64,000 nt of DNA from Emergencia sp. (GTDB lineage: Bacteria > Bacillota > Clostridia > Peptostreptococcales > Anaerovoracaceae). The stretch lies in assembly GCA_022767345.1 (NCBI GenBank), contig JALEOD010000045.1, forward strand, positions 23,659 through 87,658. The letters are read 5' to 3'. The notes beneath the pieces were generated by a model, which saw only the letters and a list, made by a program, of their open reading frames with translations, ran no database searches and was not told the DNA's origin. Shown piece by piece: positions 1 through 7,296 of this stretch. The position numbers and the translations under genes were made by a program. Every line of letters begins with the position of its first letter. Positions within the stretch are counted from its first letter, which is position 1.

Positions 1-372
1 ACGCCGTGCACCAGTGAATCCGGCTATCCGCAGAACCTGGGCTTCTACTATGACTTTATGTATGGCGTGGATATGCCGTGGGATAAGGAAACATATCCTG
101 ACTTGTTCCTGGATATAGGTACGGATAAGGATATAGACAAAGAGCGTACTATGCTGTCCCATTTTACCAGCCAGCTTCGTTATCTGGCCGCTCAAGAAGA
201 TTTCTGTGAAATGATATCCCTAACGCCCGGTGAACTGAACGATGCCGCAGATTACGTGGAAGAAAACGGGCTCAGAATTTACGGCTTTGCCACTTTGGTA
301 AATAAGGAACAGGCTGAGAGAATCGAAAAATCCGAGAATGTATTCCGAATCAGCGCCCAAGAGCTGATTTAA
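1..372 (+). CDS. C-terminal part of an unidentified protein, possibly sigma-factor regulator-like
   Basis: The frame is open from base 1 to a TAA at 370-372, so the gene begins before the window and only about 123 residues are visible. It is acidic and soluble, with no membrane segment in this part. The last 50 residues (LNDAADYVEENG, then a YGFATL strand) resemble the C-terminal domain of clostridial anti-sigma/sigma-factor-regulator proteins, which end in a similar helix-YG-strand-helix arrangement. That assignment is by eye and weak. A strong bidirectional terminator follows at once. The ATG at 58 is internal, because the codons upstream are open and protein-like. Confidence 0.4.
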   Translation, partial: TPCTSESGYPQNLGFYYDFMYGVDMPWDKETYPDLFLDIGTDKDIDKERTMLSHFTSQLRYLAAQEDFCEMISLTPGELNDAADYVEENGLRIYGFATLVNKEQAERIEKSENVFRISAQELI

Positions 373-387
373 TCCAATTGCATTTGT

Positions 388-434
388 AAAAAACGCTTTG
401 GAGACCGCACCGGTCAGCTCCAAAGCGTTTTTCT
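388..434. terminator. bidirectional Rho-independent terminator
   Basis: A perfect 13-bp stem, AAACGCTTTGGAG (391-403) with CTCCAAAGCGTTT (418-430), is flanked by A-runs on the left and T-runs on the right. It can end both the plus-strand partial gene and the minus-strand hxlR-type gene. Confidence 0.9.
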
Positions 435-445
435 TTTTCAATTCT

Positions 446-778
446 CTATTCTTTATTCTGTTCTCCCCAAACACACAGAGCGTCCAAAACCTCCATCAGA
501 GATTTTCCTCTGTCACTCAGCCGATACTCTACCTTCGGCGGAATCTGTGGATATTCTGTTCTGACAATCAGACGGTCATGTTCCAGTTCCTTGAGATTGG
601 TGCTGAGAGTCTTGTCCGAAATATGTTTCAGATATCGTTTCAGCTCGTTAAACCTCACCACTTCAAATTCCATCAGACAATACAGAATCACCATCTTGTG
701 CTTGCCCGATATCAGTGACAGCGTGTAGCTGAATCCGGTGTCCTCAAAATTTGCTTTTTCAATATAGTTTTTAATCAT
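446..778 (-). CDS. HxlR-family winged-helix transcriptional regulator
   Basis: This is a 110-residue protein of typical HxlR size. The winged-helix core is visible: an LISGKHKMVILYCL helix near residues 21-35, the RFNELKRYLKHISDKTLSTNLKELE recognition region split over residues 42-65, and the YRLSDRG wing/turn near 87. HxlR proteins are homodimeric repressors or activators, often sensing electrophiles or redox state through cysteines; here Cys34 and Cys103 are the candidates. The start has an AAGGAAAG ribosome binding site 8 bases upstream. It is divergent from a flavin reductase gene, and the intergenic inverted repeat at 800-824 is a likely operator, so control of the neighbour is probable but inferred. 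Confidence 0.88.
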   Translation of the reverse strand: MIKNYIEKANFEDTGFSYTLSLISGKHKMVILYCLMEFEVVRFNELKRYLKHISDKTLSTNLKELEHDRLIVRTEYPQIPPKVEYRLSDRGKSLMEVLDALCVWGEQNKE

Positions 779-799
779 TTTTATACTTTCCTTTTAGAT

Positions 800-851
800 A
801 GTACATTTCAAATAAGACAGTACTTGTTTTTTATCAGATAACAGTTATAAT
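800..851 (+). promoter_or_regulatory. promoter of the flavin reductase gene with overlapping HxlR-type operator
   Basis: A TTGTTT -35 box (824-829) and a TATAAT -10 box (846-851) are 16 bases apart. An inverted repeat, AGTAC (800-804) and GTACT (820-824), abuts the -35 box. Placement between divergent hxlR-type and reductase genes suggests that the regulator binds here; binding itself is inferred. Confidence 0.55.
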
Positions 852-905
852 TATAGCCATATGAACAACTCCTGTCAATTATAACTAACTAAAAATGAGG
901 TGACA

Positions 906-1475
906 ATGATGAGAAAAAAACTGAATATAACCGAAGGTATTTTTCCAATGCCGGTTTTAATGGTAGCAGCTTACAACGAAGATGGCAGTGTCAATGTCAT
1001 GAATGCTGCCTGGGGTACCATGCAGGAGCGCGGTAACGTCGCCCTTGTCCTGTCTGAGGGACATAAGACCGTAAAGGATATCAAAGCAAGAGGTGCTTTT
1101 ACCGTCAGCATCGCTGATGCGGACCACGTTGTGGAAGCCGACTATTTCGGCGTTGTATCCGGCAACGATACGCCGGACAAATTCAAGGCCAGCGGTCTTA
1201 CGGCAAGCAAAGCTGAAGTCGTCGACGCGCCGGTTATCAATGAATTTCCAATCTGTCTGGAATGCGAATTCATCGAATATCAGAATAACGAATACGGCTG
1301 TGGTGTCATCGGCAAAGTCGTAAATGTAACTGCCGACGAGAAGGTCATTGTAGATGGTAAAATCGATATGGCTCTGGTAAACGCCATCGCCTTCGACCCT
1401 TATACCCACGGCTACTACAGAGTAGGCGAAAGAGTGGGCGAAGCCTTTAAAGACGGACTAAAACTCAAGAAATAA
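906..1475 (+). CDS. flavin reductase family protein (FMN-binding split-barrel)
   Basis: It encodes 189 residues of the flavin reductase-like family, which bind FMN in a split barrel and act as NAD(P)H:flavin oxidoreductases or electron-transfer flavoproteins. Visible family features are the PMPVLMVAAYN opening, an NAAWGT phosphate-binding region, LSEGHKTVKDI, FTVSIA and the CLECEFIE strand. I start it at the ATG at 906 because the GAGGTGA Shine-Dalgarno (897-903) would lie inside an upstream GTG start at 900. It is divergent from the HxlR regulator and followed directly by a terminator, so it is monocistronic. HxlR-linked reductases often answer quinone or electrophile stress; that role is an inference. 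Confidence 0.85.
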   Translation: MMRKKLNITEGIFPMPVLMVAAYNEDGSVNVMNAAWGTMQERGNVALVLSEGHKTVKDIKARGAFTVSIADADHVVEADYFGVVSGNDTPDKFKASGLTASKAEVVDAPVINEFPICLECEFIEYQNNEYGCGVIGKVVNVTADEKVIVDGKIDMALVNAIAFDPYTHGYYRVGERVGEAFKDGLKLKK

Positions 1476-1481
1476 TTTCAA

Positions 1482-1526
1482 AAAAACTGGCAGCAGCAAT
1501 CATCTTGCTAATGCCAGCTTTTTTAT
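1482..1526 (+). terminator. Rho-independent terminator of the flavin reductase gene
   Basis: The stem CTGGCA (1487-1492) pairs with TGCCAG (1512-1517), with an inner AGCAA/TTGCT extension, and is followed by a T-run. Confidence 0.85.
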
Positions 1527-1779
1527 TGTTCTTGATACAAACAATAGTCTTTATCCAAAACATTCAAATCGATATTTCGAAAGTTCCGCTAAACTGCGCT
1601 CCATATTTTACATTTTTATATAATGGGAGCACATCGCTCCATTCATCAAAATGCGCAGAGTTAATTAGAAGCACCGAGAAAACCTTATCATACGCAAGCT
1701 CAAGGTCCACGGTAAAGGCATGGTTTTTTCTTCTATCAACGTTGACAAATTTCGTTAGCTTTCGTATTTTTGTCAACAA
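1523..1779 (-). pseudogene. remnant of a nucleotidyltransferase-domain (MNT) protein
   Basis: A minus-strand frame (1564-1779) encodes 71 residues whose middle, LELAYDKVFSVLLIN followed by HFDEWSDVLPLYKNV, matches the C-terminal signature of minimal nucleotidyltransferases (usually a strand, then x-EW-x-VLPFYKNV). The GSxxRG...DID catalytic half is absent. After a stop at 1564 the likely protein tail continues in another frame to a TAA at 1523, so there is both N-terminal loss and a frameshift. The N-terminal part of the frame runs into the repeat array that begins near 1739, which may have caused or followed the truncation. It lies in the same direction as the intact MNT/HEPN pair about 0.4 kb upstream, so it may be an eroded relative. 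Confidence 0.55.
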
Positions 1780-2062
1780 ACAGTCTGAATGGCAGGGGTA
1801 ATATGCTCTTAAACATTGCCAAAGTTGACAAAAAATCGAGAATCCGTCAATTTTGTCAACGTTTTAATTCAGAAACGTTGACTGGATTGACACTTTTTTT
1901 GTTTTTTGGGCCGCAATTCGGTAGTAAATTCATTGTTTCGGAGAGCTATTCTTGCCAAAATTGACACTTTTCTTGGATTTTGTCAATTTTAGCAAAGAAA
2001 ATAAACAAAAACATTGCTAAAATTGACAAACTCTTAGATTCTTGTCCAATTTAGCAATGTTT
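1739..2062. repeat. array of four hairpin-forming intergenic repeats (family 1, TTGCYAAARTTGACA type)
   Basis: Four palindromic units follow one another: 1739-1778 (GTTGACAAA / TTTGTCAAC arms); 1811-1908, a long imperfect hairpin with GTCAATTTTGTCAACGTTT against AAACGTTGACTGGATTGAC; 1952-1995 (TTGCCAAAATTGACA / TGTCAATTTTAGCAA); and 2009-2062 (AAACATTGCTAAAATTGAC / complementary arm ending AGCAATGTTT). The 1811-1908 unit is about 85-90% identical to the reverse complement of 36362-36472, so this is a dispersed family. No gene is visible in this part of the 670-base gap. Confidence 0.8.
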
Positions 2063-2144
2063 GAACTGTGAAGCAGCATGTCATACATATTTTGAAACTT
2101 CCTCACAAACATAGAAGGTTCTCCCTCGCCGAAGCCTGTCTTTC

Positions 2145-2531
2145 TTAAGTCCAGTTTTCCATTTCTTTCTGCAAATCCAGAAACATTTTATAATACATAG
2201 ATTTCGTTTTGCCGATAATATCCAGCGCTATGGCCTCGTTGTACGCATGAGACACGTTGTTTCTTGACGACAGCGCGCTGAGCCAAACCTCTTCATCGTG
2301 AATCATGCCTGCTTTATAAGCAACTTTTATAATTTGCCTTGGTGAACCGCTTTGGCATTCTTCAAAGCCCTGATTCGTAAGAATCTCTTTTATTGCTTTC
2401 CATGCCTGTTCAAAAGCGATTTCATAAAGCCCCGTCAATCCCACTATTACTACGTTATCATACGGCGGTTCATAGTTATAAATATCCTTTAGATTCTGCA
2501 ATGCTTTACAGAAATTCTCATACTTTTTCAT
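2145..2531 (-). CDS. HEPN-domain nucleotidyltransferase partner (HI0074 family), likely toxin of an MNT/HEPN module
   Basis: This 128-residue, mostly helical protein belongs to the HI0074 nucleotidyltransferase substrate-binding/HEPN family. It shows the helical FEQAWKAIKEIL core near residues 40-52 and the HEPN RNase motif R-x4-H as RNNVSH near residues 91-96, so the catalytic pair is intact. HEPN proteins of this class are RNases whose activity is blocked when the partner MNT protein AMPylates them (type VII toxin-antitoxin logic). Its ATG follows a GGAGGG site and overlaps the end of the MNT gene by 14 bases, indicating translational coupling. Whether it works as a toxin or in defence here is inferred from family knowledge. 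Confidence 0.8.
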   Translation of the reverse strand: MKKYENFCKALQNLKDIYNYEPPYDNVVIVGLTGLYEIAFEQAWKAIKEILTNQGFEECQSGSPRQIIKVAYKAGMIHDEEVWLSALSSRNNVSHAYNEAIALDIIGKTKSMYYKMFLDLQKEMENWT

Positions 2532-2820
2532 ATAGGATTCTGCCCTCCTTCAAAATTGACTCCCGCAATTCTTCAGATACTGCACCATCTAAATTCACAA
2601 TATCATACTGCAGCAATGTAGATGTCTCTTCTTCTACATCCAATGAAAATCTAACAAAATCTCCTCCACAGGCAGCGATATCAATATCGCTGGTTTTATA
2701 AAAATCGCCTCTGGCTCTTGAGCCAAATAGAATCACTTTCTCAATCCCGTACCGCTGTGCAAGACTCCGAATCTCTTCCAATACACATTCCCTGATTCCG
2801 GTGTTTTCCAAAAGTTTCAT
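2518..2820 (-). CDS. minimal nucleotidyltransferase (MNT), likely antitoxin partner of the HEPN protein
   Basis: It encodes 100 residues starting at the ATG at 2820, which has a GAGGTGG site just upstream; a longer open frame to 2874 lacks one. The pol-beta-type nucleotidyltransferase signature is complete: GSRARG near residue 35 followed by SDIDIAA near residue 45, the two aspartates being the metal ligands. It is the first gene of a two-gene unit and overlaps the HEPN gene. In characterised pairs such proteins transfer AMP to a tyrosine near the HEPN active site. The family is certain; antitoxin function is inferred. Confidence 0.85.
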   Translation of the reverse strand: MKLLENTGIRECVLEEIRSLAQRYGIEKVILFGSRARGDFYKTSDIDIAACGGDFVRFSLDVEEETSTLLQYDIVNLDGAVSEELRESILKEGRILYEKV

Positions 2821-2961
2821 GTTCCACCTCAAATGTCTTTTCTTTATTTTATACTGATTCTTACTGAAACACAACCTATTTCACACCTTTTTCTCCTTGC
2901 GCCGCCTCTCAAAATATGATAAAACAAAAACATGAAACATCACGAAATGAAGGAGTTCACC

Positions 2962-3573
2962 ATGCCAAAGAAACTTTTTTTCAAACTGCCGCCTGAAAAA
3001 CAGCAGAAAATTTTAGACGCTGCAGCTGAAGAATTCATCGAATATAAGGACAACTACAAGAAAAGCAGTGTCAACCGCATTGCCGAAAAAGCAGACATTG
3101 CCATCGGCAGCATTTACAAATATTTTTACGACAAAAACGATTTGTTTATGTATCTGTTCAATCAGCACAAGATTAGGCCTGATTCCCGCCCTGATTCAGA
3201 TACTTTTTATGCCTATTCTGCCAAGGAAATCACCTCAGAGGATCAGTTTACCCCTACAGGAAATCTGCTTCTTGATATTATCAGCGATACACCTGCCCTC
3301 TTCCAGGACCTGGTGTTTAAAAGCAAAGAAAATGACGACTATCTAAATCTGCTGCTCTCCTATATGCAAAACGATAAATCCCGAGGCTATCTGCGTGAAA
3401 ACCTTGACGATGAACTTTCCGCCTACATGTACTCATCTTTGGAATTCATCGCATATCAATACCGTCTGAGCAAAAATTTAAGCCCCGCTGAAGAAAGGGA
3501 AATTTTCCGCAAAATGACTGAACTGTTTTTCTTTGGATTATATAGAGACGGCATCGAGGACGAGATTCGCTAA
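2962..3573 (+). CDS. TetR/AcrR-family transcriptional regulator
   Basis: It encodes 203 residues from the ATG at 2962, chosen for the AAGGAG site 6 bases upstream rather than the ATG at 2932. The N-terminal TetR helix-turn-helix is clear: KILDAAAEEFIE, then SSVNRIAEKADIAIGSIYKYF with the usual GSIYKYF recognition helix near residues 41-47. The C-terminal ligand-binding half has no specific signature. It converges on the MATE pump gene and the two 3' ends overlap by a few bases, so each could interfere with the other's transcription. A second TetR gene lies on the far side of the pump and is the better candidate for its regulator. Confidence 0.85.
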   Translation: MPKKLFFKLPPEKQQKILDAAAEEFIEYKDNYKKSSVNRIAEKADIAIGSIYKYFYDKNDLFMYLFNQHKIRPDSRPDSDTFYAYSAKEITSEDQFTPTGNLLLDIISDTPALFQDLVFKSKENDDYLNLLLSYMQNDKSRGYLRENLDDELSAYMYSSLEFIAYQYRLSKNLSPAEEREIFRKMTELFFFGLYRDGIEDEIR

Positions 3574-4868
3574 CAAATCTCAATCTCCTGCCACTTCCCT
3601 CCGCGAAACCGTTCAAGGAGCAGCAGTCCTCTTACCACCAGATCCGCAGCATAGGCAATCCAGACGCCGGAAAGTCCCATGCCAAAGGACACTGCCAGAA
3701 AATAGCCAAGGCCAATGCGCAGTCCCCAGATCCCTATAAAGGTCGCATACATGGGAAAGCGGGTATCCCCCGCACCCTGCAGCGCGCCGGTCATAATCTG
3801 CACCAGCGCCGCAAAAGGCTGAAACCATGCGATAATCCTAAGGACCCGAACCACCTGTTCCTGCACCGCCGCTGTCTCCGAAAACAGGGCCGCAAACTGC
3901 GGCGCGAACAGATAGAAAACAGCGCCGATTCCAATCATAACACCTGCGGACAGCAGGTACGTCTCTTTCACCGCTGTCCTGGCACCGTCAATATTTTTCT
4001 CTCCCAGAAAAACCCCTGTCATCGTGCTGACTGCAAGGCCAAAGCCCATGGCAGGAATATACGAATAGCTTTCAATGGTTCCCGCCACATTATGAGCCAC
4101 ATAAGCGTAAGTCCCGATGGAAAGAATCATCCCGTTGTAGACCAGCTGCCCGACGCGCATGATGAGCTTTTCCATGCCCGCCGGAACACCGATTTTCAGC
4201 AGCGTATAGAATTCCTCCCGCCGCAGCCCTTTGCAGGGAAATAAATGAATATCTCTTCCCCCAAGCAGTACCTTACCCATCACGACCATAGCGATTCCCC
4301 TCGATACGGTAGTCGCAAGTCCCAGTCCAAAAATTCCCATGCCCAGTTTCATAAACACAAAGTTCAGCGCCAAATTCAGTATATTGGCAGCGCCGGTCAC
4401 ATACATAGGCGTTTTCGTATCTTTCATGGCGCGCAGGCAGGCGGACAAAATCAGCTGCAGGCAAAGAAACACGCAGGGCGCCGTCACGGTGAGAAAGTAC
4501 GGCATCGCCGCCTCTATTACCGCTGCGTCCGCGCCGGTTACATGCAGCAGTTCTCTGCGAAATACCGCGCAGAAAAGCCCCGACAGGATTCCCAGTCCAA
4601 GGCCTGCATACAAAGAATGGATAACAGAAGAATTGACTTTGTTCTCTGCGCCCTCCCCGTAATACCTTGCAGTCACAGCAGTGCTTCCTACACTGACCGC
4701 AGTAAAAACCGAAATAAACATATTCATAATCAGGCTGGTTACGCCAATGCCCGCAATGGCATTGTCCGACAGCTGACCGGCAAAATACATATCCGCCGTG
4801 CCAAGAAGGGTCTGCAGCAGATTTTCTGCGATAACAGGCACCGCCAGATAGAGACTCTCTCGTTTCAT
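3570..4868 (-). CDS. MATE-family multidrug/cation efflux transporter
   Basis: The protein is about 432 residues with 12 predicted membrane helices in two MATE domains, as expected for the NorM/DinF-type superfamily that exports drugs using Na+ or H+ gradients. The ATRYYGEG loop near residue 60 and the repeated P-x(5)-LLQTLLGTADMYFAGQ start of helix 1 fit the family. The open frame extends to 5057, but the family begins at MKRESLYLAVP (4868); a TTG at 4874 is 6 bases from an AGGGAG site and could also be the start. It is divergent from a TetR gene with a palindromic operator between them, which predicts repression relieved by a pump substrate. Confidence 0.88.
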   Translation of the reverse strand: MKRESLYLAVPVIAENLLQTLLGTADMYFAGQLSDNAIAGIGVTSLIMNMFISVFTAVSVGSTAVTARYYGEGAENKVNSSVIHSLYAGLGLGILSGLFCAVFRRELLHVTGADAAVIEAAMPYFLTVTAPCVFLCLQLILSACLRAMKDTKTPMYVTGAANILNLALNFVFMKLGMGIFGLGLATTVSRGIAMVVMGKVLLGGRDIHLFPCKGLRREEFYTLLKIGVPAGMEKLIMRVGQLVYNGMILSIGTYAYVAHNVAGTIESYSYIPAMGFGLAVSTMTGVFLGEKNIDGARTAVKETYLLSAGVMIGIGAVFYLFAPQFAALFSETAAVQEQVVRVLRIIAWFQPFAALVQIMTGALQGAGDTRFPMYATFIGIWGLRIGLGYFLAVSFGMGLSGVWIAYAADLVVRGLLLLERFRGGKWQEIEIC

Positions 4869-4913
4869 TGACAAAATAAGCTCCCTTTGATAACATATTA
4901 GTTGTACTTTACA

Positions 4914-4926
4914 GAACAAATTGTTC
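4914..4926. promoter_or_regulatory. candidate TetR operator between the MATE pump and tetR genes
   Basis: GAACAA-A-TTGTTC is a perfect 13-bp inverted repeat in the 171-base region between the divergent pump and TetR genes. Such palindromes are the usual TetR-family operators; binding is not shown. Confidence 0.5.
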
Positions 4927-5039
4927 CATAAAATATTATATCTCTGCGGCACAGCCATACAAGAAGCAAACCCTATCATTTGTCCGATACGAGACATTTT
5001 CGCAAAACTGTTCCGCAAACAATCCATCCGGGAGGTCTT

Positions 5040-5684
5040 ATGGACAGACGACAGCAAAAAACCAGAGCCGCTATATTCGATGCTCTGGCGCAGCTATTAA
5101 CAGAAAAACAATTTCATCAAATTACAGTACAGGAAATCATCGACAAAGCCAACGTAGGGCGCAGTACCTTTTACGCTCACTTTGAAACCAAGGATCACCT
5201 TCTGAAGGAACTGTGTACGGATTTATTCTCCCACGTGTTCTCAGACAGCCTGACCACCGAAAATACCCACGATTTTTCCGGTTCTAAAGGCAGCGTGCGG
5301 GAACTTGTCACCCATCTTCTGTACCATCTGCGTGACGATAAGCGCAATATTATGGGCATCCTTTCCTGCGAAAGCGGCGAGCTGTTTCTCCGCTATTTCA
5401 GGGAATACCTGTACGGCTTTTTTGAGAAGACTCTGCTGCCGGAGCTTTCTGCAAAGCAGCGAGAATCCATACAGAAAGAATCCACGCGGCACTCAGGCGA
5501 AGGCTGCAGCGTCAAAACGCAGCAAAAAGCCCTGCAGCAAATGCCGCAGGACTTCCTGATTCATCATCTCTCATGCAGTTTTATCGGCACAGTACAGTGG
5601 TGGCTTTCCCAAAACCTTACACAGACACCGGAGCAAATGGCCGATTGGTTTCTAACCGCGGCTTCATTCTCTGCTGTCCTTTAA
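5040..5684 (+). CDS. TetR/AcrR-family regulator, probable repressor of the MATE pump
   Basis: It encodes 214 residues from the ATG at 5040, preceded by a GGAGGT site at 5031-5036; the open frame upstream to 4980 has no such site. The helix-turn-helix is typical (AIFDALAQLLTEKQFHQITVQE over residues 11-32, then GRSTFYAHFETKDHLL near 40-55). The C-terminal part resembles the TetR_C type common in Firmicutes. It is divergent from the efflux gene and shares a palindrome with it. A long, imperfectly spaced stretch follows before the terminator at 5790. Confidence 0.87.
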   Translation: MDRRQQKTRAAIFDALAQLLTEKQFHQITVQEIIDKANVGRSTFYAHFETKDHLLKELCTDLFSHVFSDSLTTENTHDFSGSKGSVRELVTHLLYHLRDDKRNIMGILSCESGELFLRYFREYLYGFFEKTLLPELSAKQRESIQKESTRHSGEGCSVKTQQKALQQMPQDFLIHHLSCSFIGTVQWWLSQNLTQTPEQMADWFLTAASFSAVL

Positions 5685-5789
5685 CCCAAATCATGGTTTT
5701 CCACTTACAGCTCTCTTTCGCTGAACGGCCGATAATCTGCGTCAATGGCGAAGTGCCTTGGACCGTTTCGATTTACCGGCTGGAATTAC

Positions 5790-5826
5790 AAGAACCCTGC
5801 GCTTAACGGTCAGGGTTCTTTTCATT
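5790..5826 (+). terminator. Rho-independent terminator after the TetR gene
   Basis: AAGAACCCTG (5790-5799) pairs perfectly with CAGGGTTCTT (5811-5820) and is followed by TTCATTT. It also separates this gene from the convergent MarR gene. Confidence 0.88.
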
Positions 5827-5849
5827 TCGTATTTAATTGTCGTCTGTGC

Positions 5850-6293
5850 TTACTCTGTAATCTTCACTTCCGGCATCAGTTCATCATCGATGACACTCAG
5901 AATTTCCTCAAGTTCCGCAACCTGCTCCGGAGAAAATCGCTCCCGAATTCGCTTCATCACTGTTCCGATATAGTCGTAGGTCACGCCGTAGGTCTGCATA
6001 TATTTGTCGGTTACTTCCAGATAGTATTCCCGCTTATCCTCTTCACTGCGCACCTTATTTACATAGCCTTTTTTCACGAGACTGCCAACTTTGTAGGCGG
6101 CGTTGGGCGGTGAAAGTCTGGCAAAGGACGCGAACTCGTTGATTGTAGGTCTTCCCAGCGCATAAATCAACTCTACGCAAAGCACCTCCATAGCGGAAAG
6201 GGCATCCTCCACCTTGATGTCCTGATTGAACACCTTGGAATAGAGGCTCATCTTAAATTTTGTATAGATATCAGAAAAATTCTTTTCCAGCAT
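5850..6293 (-). CDS. MarR-family regulator, FabT-like candidate for control of the fatty acid operon
   Basis: The 147-residue protein has the MarR winged-helix layout: dimerisation helix, PTINEFASFARLSPPNAAYKV recognition region near residues 49-69, and the wing KVRSEEDKREYYLEVT near 80-95 with the conserved D-K-R turn. MarR proteins of this type (FabT in streptococci and lactococci) repress fab genes and sit beside them. Here the gene lies in the same direction as, and 470 bases downstream of, the fabZ end of the operon. The operon promoter at 16875-16904 carries two AT-rich palindromes suited to such a regulator. Family assignment is firm; the target is inferred. Confidence 0.8.
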   Translation of the reverse strand: MLEKNFSDIYTKFKMSLYSKVFNQDIKVEDALSAMEVLCVELIYALGRPTINEFASFARLSPPNAAYKVGSLVKKGYVNKVRSEEDKREYYLEVTDKYMQTYGVTYDYIGTVMKRIRERFSPEQVAELEEILSVIDDELMPEVKITE

Positions 6294-6409
6294 GATCCCG
6301 CTGCTTCCTTCCTACAATATTGTTTCTATTTTACCAAACATATCAGTTTTTTTCAAGGGACAAGATTTGAGCCGTTGGTCATGTGTCGTCAGTCATACGC
6401 TATGTGTCG

Positions 6410-6756
6410 TCAAGCGCGCGCCAACTTTACCGCTTTTTTTCGATATTCTTGCGTTACCCTCATCAAATCCGCCAACACCATCTATTTATTTTACGATTAC
6501 TGCGCGAAACCACGCCAAACCCCATAAAACAAGCAAATATCGCGCCATAGTTTTCTAAAAATCACGCCATATTGGCGTATGCCGCCATTTTAACAAAAAA
6601 TCTTTCTCAAGTTGGCATTTTCAGCAAGGCGAACGCAAGAAATTGTAAAAAAATCCTCCATGTTGGCGTTTTACACCCGCAAGCGCAAACATGTAAACAC
6701 GCACATACTCACTCCCATAAGCATAACCGCACCCGCAAGCGCAAACATGTACGCCC
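6410..6756. repeat. intergenic repeat region (family 2, CGCAAGAA...TTGGCG type) with a 21-bp direct repeat
   Basis: The 469-base gap between marR and fabZ holds no convincing gene. It is filled with alternating CGCCA/TGGCG and TTGCG/CGCAA motifs separated by A/T-runs. A TTGCG-TTACCCTCA...CGCCAA segment near 6450-6475 recurs at about 44920-44955, and ACGCAAGAA...TTGGCGTTTT near 6631-6672 resembles the 51-bp tandem units at 45071-45220. ACCCGCAAGCGCAAACATGT is present twice, at 6675 and 6731, immediately after the fabZ stop codon in the direction of transcription. Confidence 0.65.
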
Positions 6757-6762
6757 GCAGCC

Positions 6763-7296
6763 CTACTCCGTTATCACAAAGGACAGTTCTCCCTGGGCCG
6801 CGATTTCGCCGTCCACCTTGGCAACAGCTTTTCCGTAGCCGATAGGCCCGCGGCGGTCGGTCAGCTCACAGAAGAGTTCCAGCACATCTCCCGGTACTAC
6901 CTGCCGTTTAAATCTGCAATTTTTAATGCCGCCAAAGACTGCCAGCTTACCTCTGTTTTCTTCCTCTGCCAGAATTGCCGCAGCGCCGGTCTGTGCCAGC
7001 GCTTCCATGATCAGAACTCCCGGCATAATGGGTCTTCCAGGAAAATGTCCCTGAAAGAACGGCTCATTTGCTGTCACACATTTGACGGCGTGAGCCCTCT
7101 TCCCCGCCTCCAGGTCAGTTACTTTATCAACGAGAAGAAAGGGATAGCGATGAGGCAGAATTTCCTGAATCTGCTGGATATCCAGCGCCCGTGCTTCTGC
7201 CGTATTTCCCTCAGCCATTTTTCCCTCAGCTATTTTCTCATCTGCCGCTTTTTTCTCTGGCGTTTCTCGCTCCAGCGTTTTTATCTCGCCCATCAT
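6763..7296 (-). CDS. fabZ: (3R)-hydroxyacyl-ACP dehydratase with an unusual N-terminal extension
   Basis: FabZ removes water from 3-hydroxyacyl-ACP in the elongation cycle. The hot-dog domain starts near residue 38 with [20 protein letters not shown] and carries [11 protein letters not shown] with the catalytic His and, further on, the helix Glu of MEALAQ. The protein is 177 residues against about 140-150 for most FabZ. The first ~37 residues are a charged, low-complexity stretch with near-repeats ([15 protein letters not shown]). The start is well supported: ATG overlaps the fabF stop as ATGA and a GGAGGG site lies 4 bases upstream, so the extension is probably translated. It is the last gene of the operon. 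Confidence 0.93.
   Translation of the reverse strand: MMGEIKTLERETPEKKAADEKIAEGKMAEGNTAEARALDIQQIQEILPHRYPFLLVDKVTDLEAGKRAHAVKCVTANEPFFQGHFPGRPIMPGVLIMEALAQTGAAAILAEEENRGKLAVFGGIKNCRFKRQVVPGDVLELFCELTDRRGPIGYGKAVAKVDGEIAAQGELSFVITE

Noticed and set aside
6292..6845. Plus-strand frames of 77-88 codons in the marR-fabZ gap
   Set aside because: They arise from the repeat region and its CGCAAGC words, lack ribosome binding sites, and some run into fabZ antisense.
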